A DNA stretch of 64,000 bases from an uncultured Clostridia bacterium (lineage in GTDB: Bacteria > Bacillota > Clostridia > Monoglobales > Monoglobaceae), in the NCBI GenBank assembly GCA_934454115.1, contig CAKSFQ010000002.1, positions 1 through 64,000 of the forward strand, written 5' to 3'. Shown in pieces: positions 62,671 to 64,000 of the stretch (positions within the stretch are counted from its first letter, which is position 1; each line of letters opens with the position of its first letter). The notes beneath the pieces were generated by a model. That model had not been told where the DNA came from and did no database searches. It saw nothing but the letters and a program-made list of their open reading frames with translations. The position numbers and the translations under genes were made by a program.

Positions 62671-64000
62671 ATGAAATGGAAGAAAATTGCGGCAGGAATG
62701 TTCGTGTCTGTCGGTTTGATTTCTGCAACCGCCGCGGCACAGGGAATGTACGTGATGAGTTCGTATGATCCGAATTTGGGCGGCAGAGTGGAAATTTCGG
62801 GGACGGCGAAGGTCGGCGAAGATATCACGATGCAGGTGGTACCCTACGACAAAAATGTGGAAACAATGAAAGTGGAAGAAGCCAATCAAAGTGCCGTTTA
62901 TTATATCACGGCCGCAGATAAGGACGGAAATTTCACATGCGAAATCGGATTGCCGGCGTATTGGGAAAACGGACTGTATAAGGTGCTTTTGTATCAGGAA
63001 GATACGGTAGCAGAGAGCCGATTTTCTTATTCTGTGATGGATGCCGCAAGCCTTAAGGCGTTGAATCTTGCAAAGAACCCGGAAGAAATCGCAGCGATGC
63101 TGATGCAGCTTGGGGCAGAGGCGGAGCATAGCGAGAAATACGGAAAGAGAATCAGTGATTATCTGTATCAAAGCCGTCCGGCTGCGGGATACACCGAAAA
63201 AAGTTTTTTAGACGGATATACGGCGGTACTTGCGCTTTTTATGATGAAGGACGGCGATATGGAATCGGACGATGTGCTCACAAAATTTGCGGCGTATTTT
63301 GGTATCGGCGGGGCAGAGGACTATGAAAATGAAAGCGCGGCAGTCAAAAAGGAAGTCGGCCGTCTGATGAAAAAACTGACGATCGGTGACAAAGAGGTCG
63401 GCGCATTTTACCGGTATTGTCTGCTGCTTGCCAGGATCAATGCGGCGGAAACAGTAGACATGAGGCAGCGTGTGATTCTGGAACACAAGGACGTGCTGGG
63501 ACTTGATCTTTCTGATTACAACGCAATCAGCGGCGATTATCGCAAGGCGCTGGTGTTTGAAAGAATGGGAAAAGGCCCGTTTGAAGATGACAAAGAAATC
63601 GCCCGGCGGTTTCATGAGGCGGCAAGAGAAATCCGAAACAGTCAGGCCGAATCGGGATCGGGCGGCAGCAGCGGTGCGTCCGGCGGCAGCGGCGGCGCCG
63701 GAGGATCCGCAGGATCGGGCAGCTACGGCGGCGGATTTGCAATCGATGAAAAGACGGAGCGCGAGCCGGATACAGATCTTCTTCCCGATAAGACGGAGTT
63801 TTCGGACATGACGGGGCACTGGGCCTATGAGGCTGTCAGCGCGCTGCATGCGAGCCGGATTGTAAACGGTTTTCCGGATGGGCGGTTTATGCCGGATCAA
63901 AGTGTTTCAAGAGCCGAATTTGCCAAGATGATATGTCTCGCGATGCAGATCGATACTGCAGCCGGTGCAGCAGAATTTTTTGATGTATCAGATAGTGCGT
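62671..64000 (+). CDS. SLH-anchored surface protein with Ig-like and helical domains (3' partial)
   Basis: Runs off the window end. The start is ATG 62671 or GTG 62665, after AGGAG. A signal peptide (WKKIAAGMFVSVGLISATAA) is followed by an Ig-like domain (about residues 22-120, GGRVEISGTAKVGEDITMQV), a helical region (about 130-325), a Gly/Ser linker (GGSSGASGGSGGAGG) and the first SLH repeat (FSDMTGHWAYEAVSALHASR). A second SLH repeat begins before base 64000. Organisation and linker match the 8969-10729 protein, so the two are paralogues. Wall anchoring is expected; the role of the N-terminal half is unknown. Confidence 0.88.
   Translation, partial: MKWKKIAAGMFVSVGLISATAAAQGMYVMSSYDPNLGGRVEISGTAKVGEDITMQVVPYDKNVETMKVEEANQSAVYYITAADKDGNFTCEIGLPAYWENGLYKVLLYQEDTVAESRFSYSVMDAASLKALNLAKNPEEIAAMLMQLGAEAEHSEKYGKRISDYLYQSRPAAGYTEKSFLDGYTAVLALFMMKDGDMESDDVLTKFAAYFGIGGAEDYENESAAVKKEVGRLMKKLTIGDKEVGAFYRYCLLLARINAAETVDMRQRVILEHKDVLGLDLSDYNAISGDYRKALVFERMGKGPFEDDKEIARRFHEAAREIRNSQAESGSGGSSGASGGSGGAGGSAGSGSYGGGFAIDEKTEREPDTDLLPDKTEFSDMTGHWAYEAVSALHASRIVNGFPDGRFMPDQSVSRAEFAKMICLAMQIDTAAGAAEFFDVSDSA

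Noticed and set aside
1..64000. CRISPR arrays, tRNA or rRNA genes, intact transposases
   Set aside because: No regularly spaced repeats, no cloverleaf with TTCGA-type arm, no rRNA signature and no complete transposase or integrase were found. The only mobile-element gene trace is the integrase fragment at 57981-58169.

Overview
The window looks like a chromosomal piece of an uncultured member of the Clostridia (Bacillota), probably a gut or rumen polysaccharide degrader. The reasons are many S-layer homology (SLH) proteins and lipoprotein solute-binding proteins, YesM/YesN-type two-component signalling, LplA/LplB/YtcP-type sugar ABC transporters, AGGAGG ribosome binding sites, and sigma-A promoters with near-consensus boxes at 17-bp spacing. 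No rRNA, tRNA, CRISPR array or intact insertion sequence was seen.

Layout. 1-16.2 kb (+): a glycan-use run holding a double SGNH esterase (5' end outside the window), a solute-binding protein and two permeases, a secreted oligogalacturonate-lyase-like propeller, and three large surface or secreted proteins, two with SLH domains. 16.3-21.2 kb (+): GH38 and GH92 alpha-mannosidases without signal peptides. 21.3-24.6 kb (+): a sensor kinase/AraC-type response regulator pair. 24.7-30.2 kb (-): a second transporter operon in the order araC, permease, permease, binding protein, GH88 hydrolase. 30.4-43.2 kb (+): four large secreted proteins, including an SLH-anchored heparinase II/III-like lyase and two paralogues sharing a glycan-binding-like module. 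43.3-49.3 kb (+): a small SGNH hydrolase, an HTH-serine dehydratase fusion, and a GH32-like hydrolase with a sedoheptulokinase-like kinase. 49.3-61.5 kb: a disturbed region with two direct copies of a ~290-bp repeat, frameshifted kinase and STAS genes, a truncated MATE transporter, an integrase fragment and several in-frame chimeric joins. 61.5-64 kb (+): a CDP-alcohol phosphatidyltransferase and a further SLH protein cut by the window end.

How it may work together (inference): surface-anchored and secreted lyases, esterases and binding proteins attack pectin-like or uronic-acid polysaccharides. Two paralogous ABC systems import the oligosaccharides, and cytoplasmic GH88, GH38 and GH92 enzymes finish them under YesMN/AraC control. 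The best candidates for something not yet described are: the ~890-aa SLH family found beside both transporter systems; the repeated beta-sandwich modules; the structured direct repeat at 49.3 and 54.9 kb; the HTH-serine dehydratase fusion; and the GH32-like/sedoheptulokinase pair. The mosaic at 56.4-61.2 kb may be real recombination or an assembly artefact, and the sequence alone cannot separate these.
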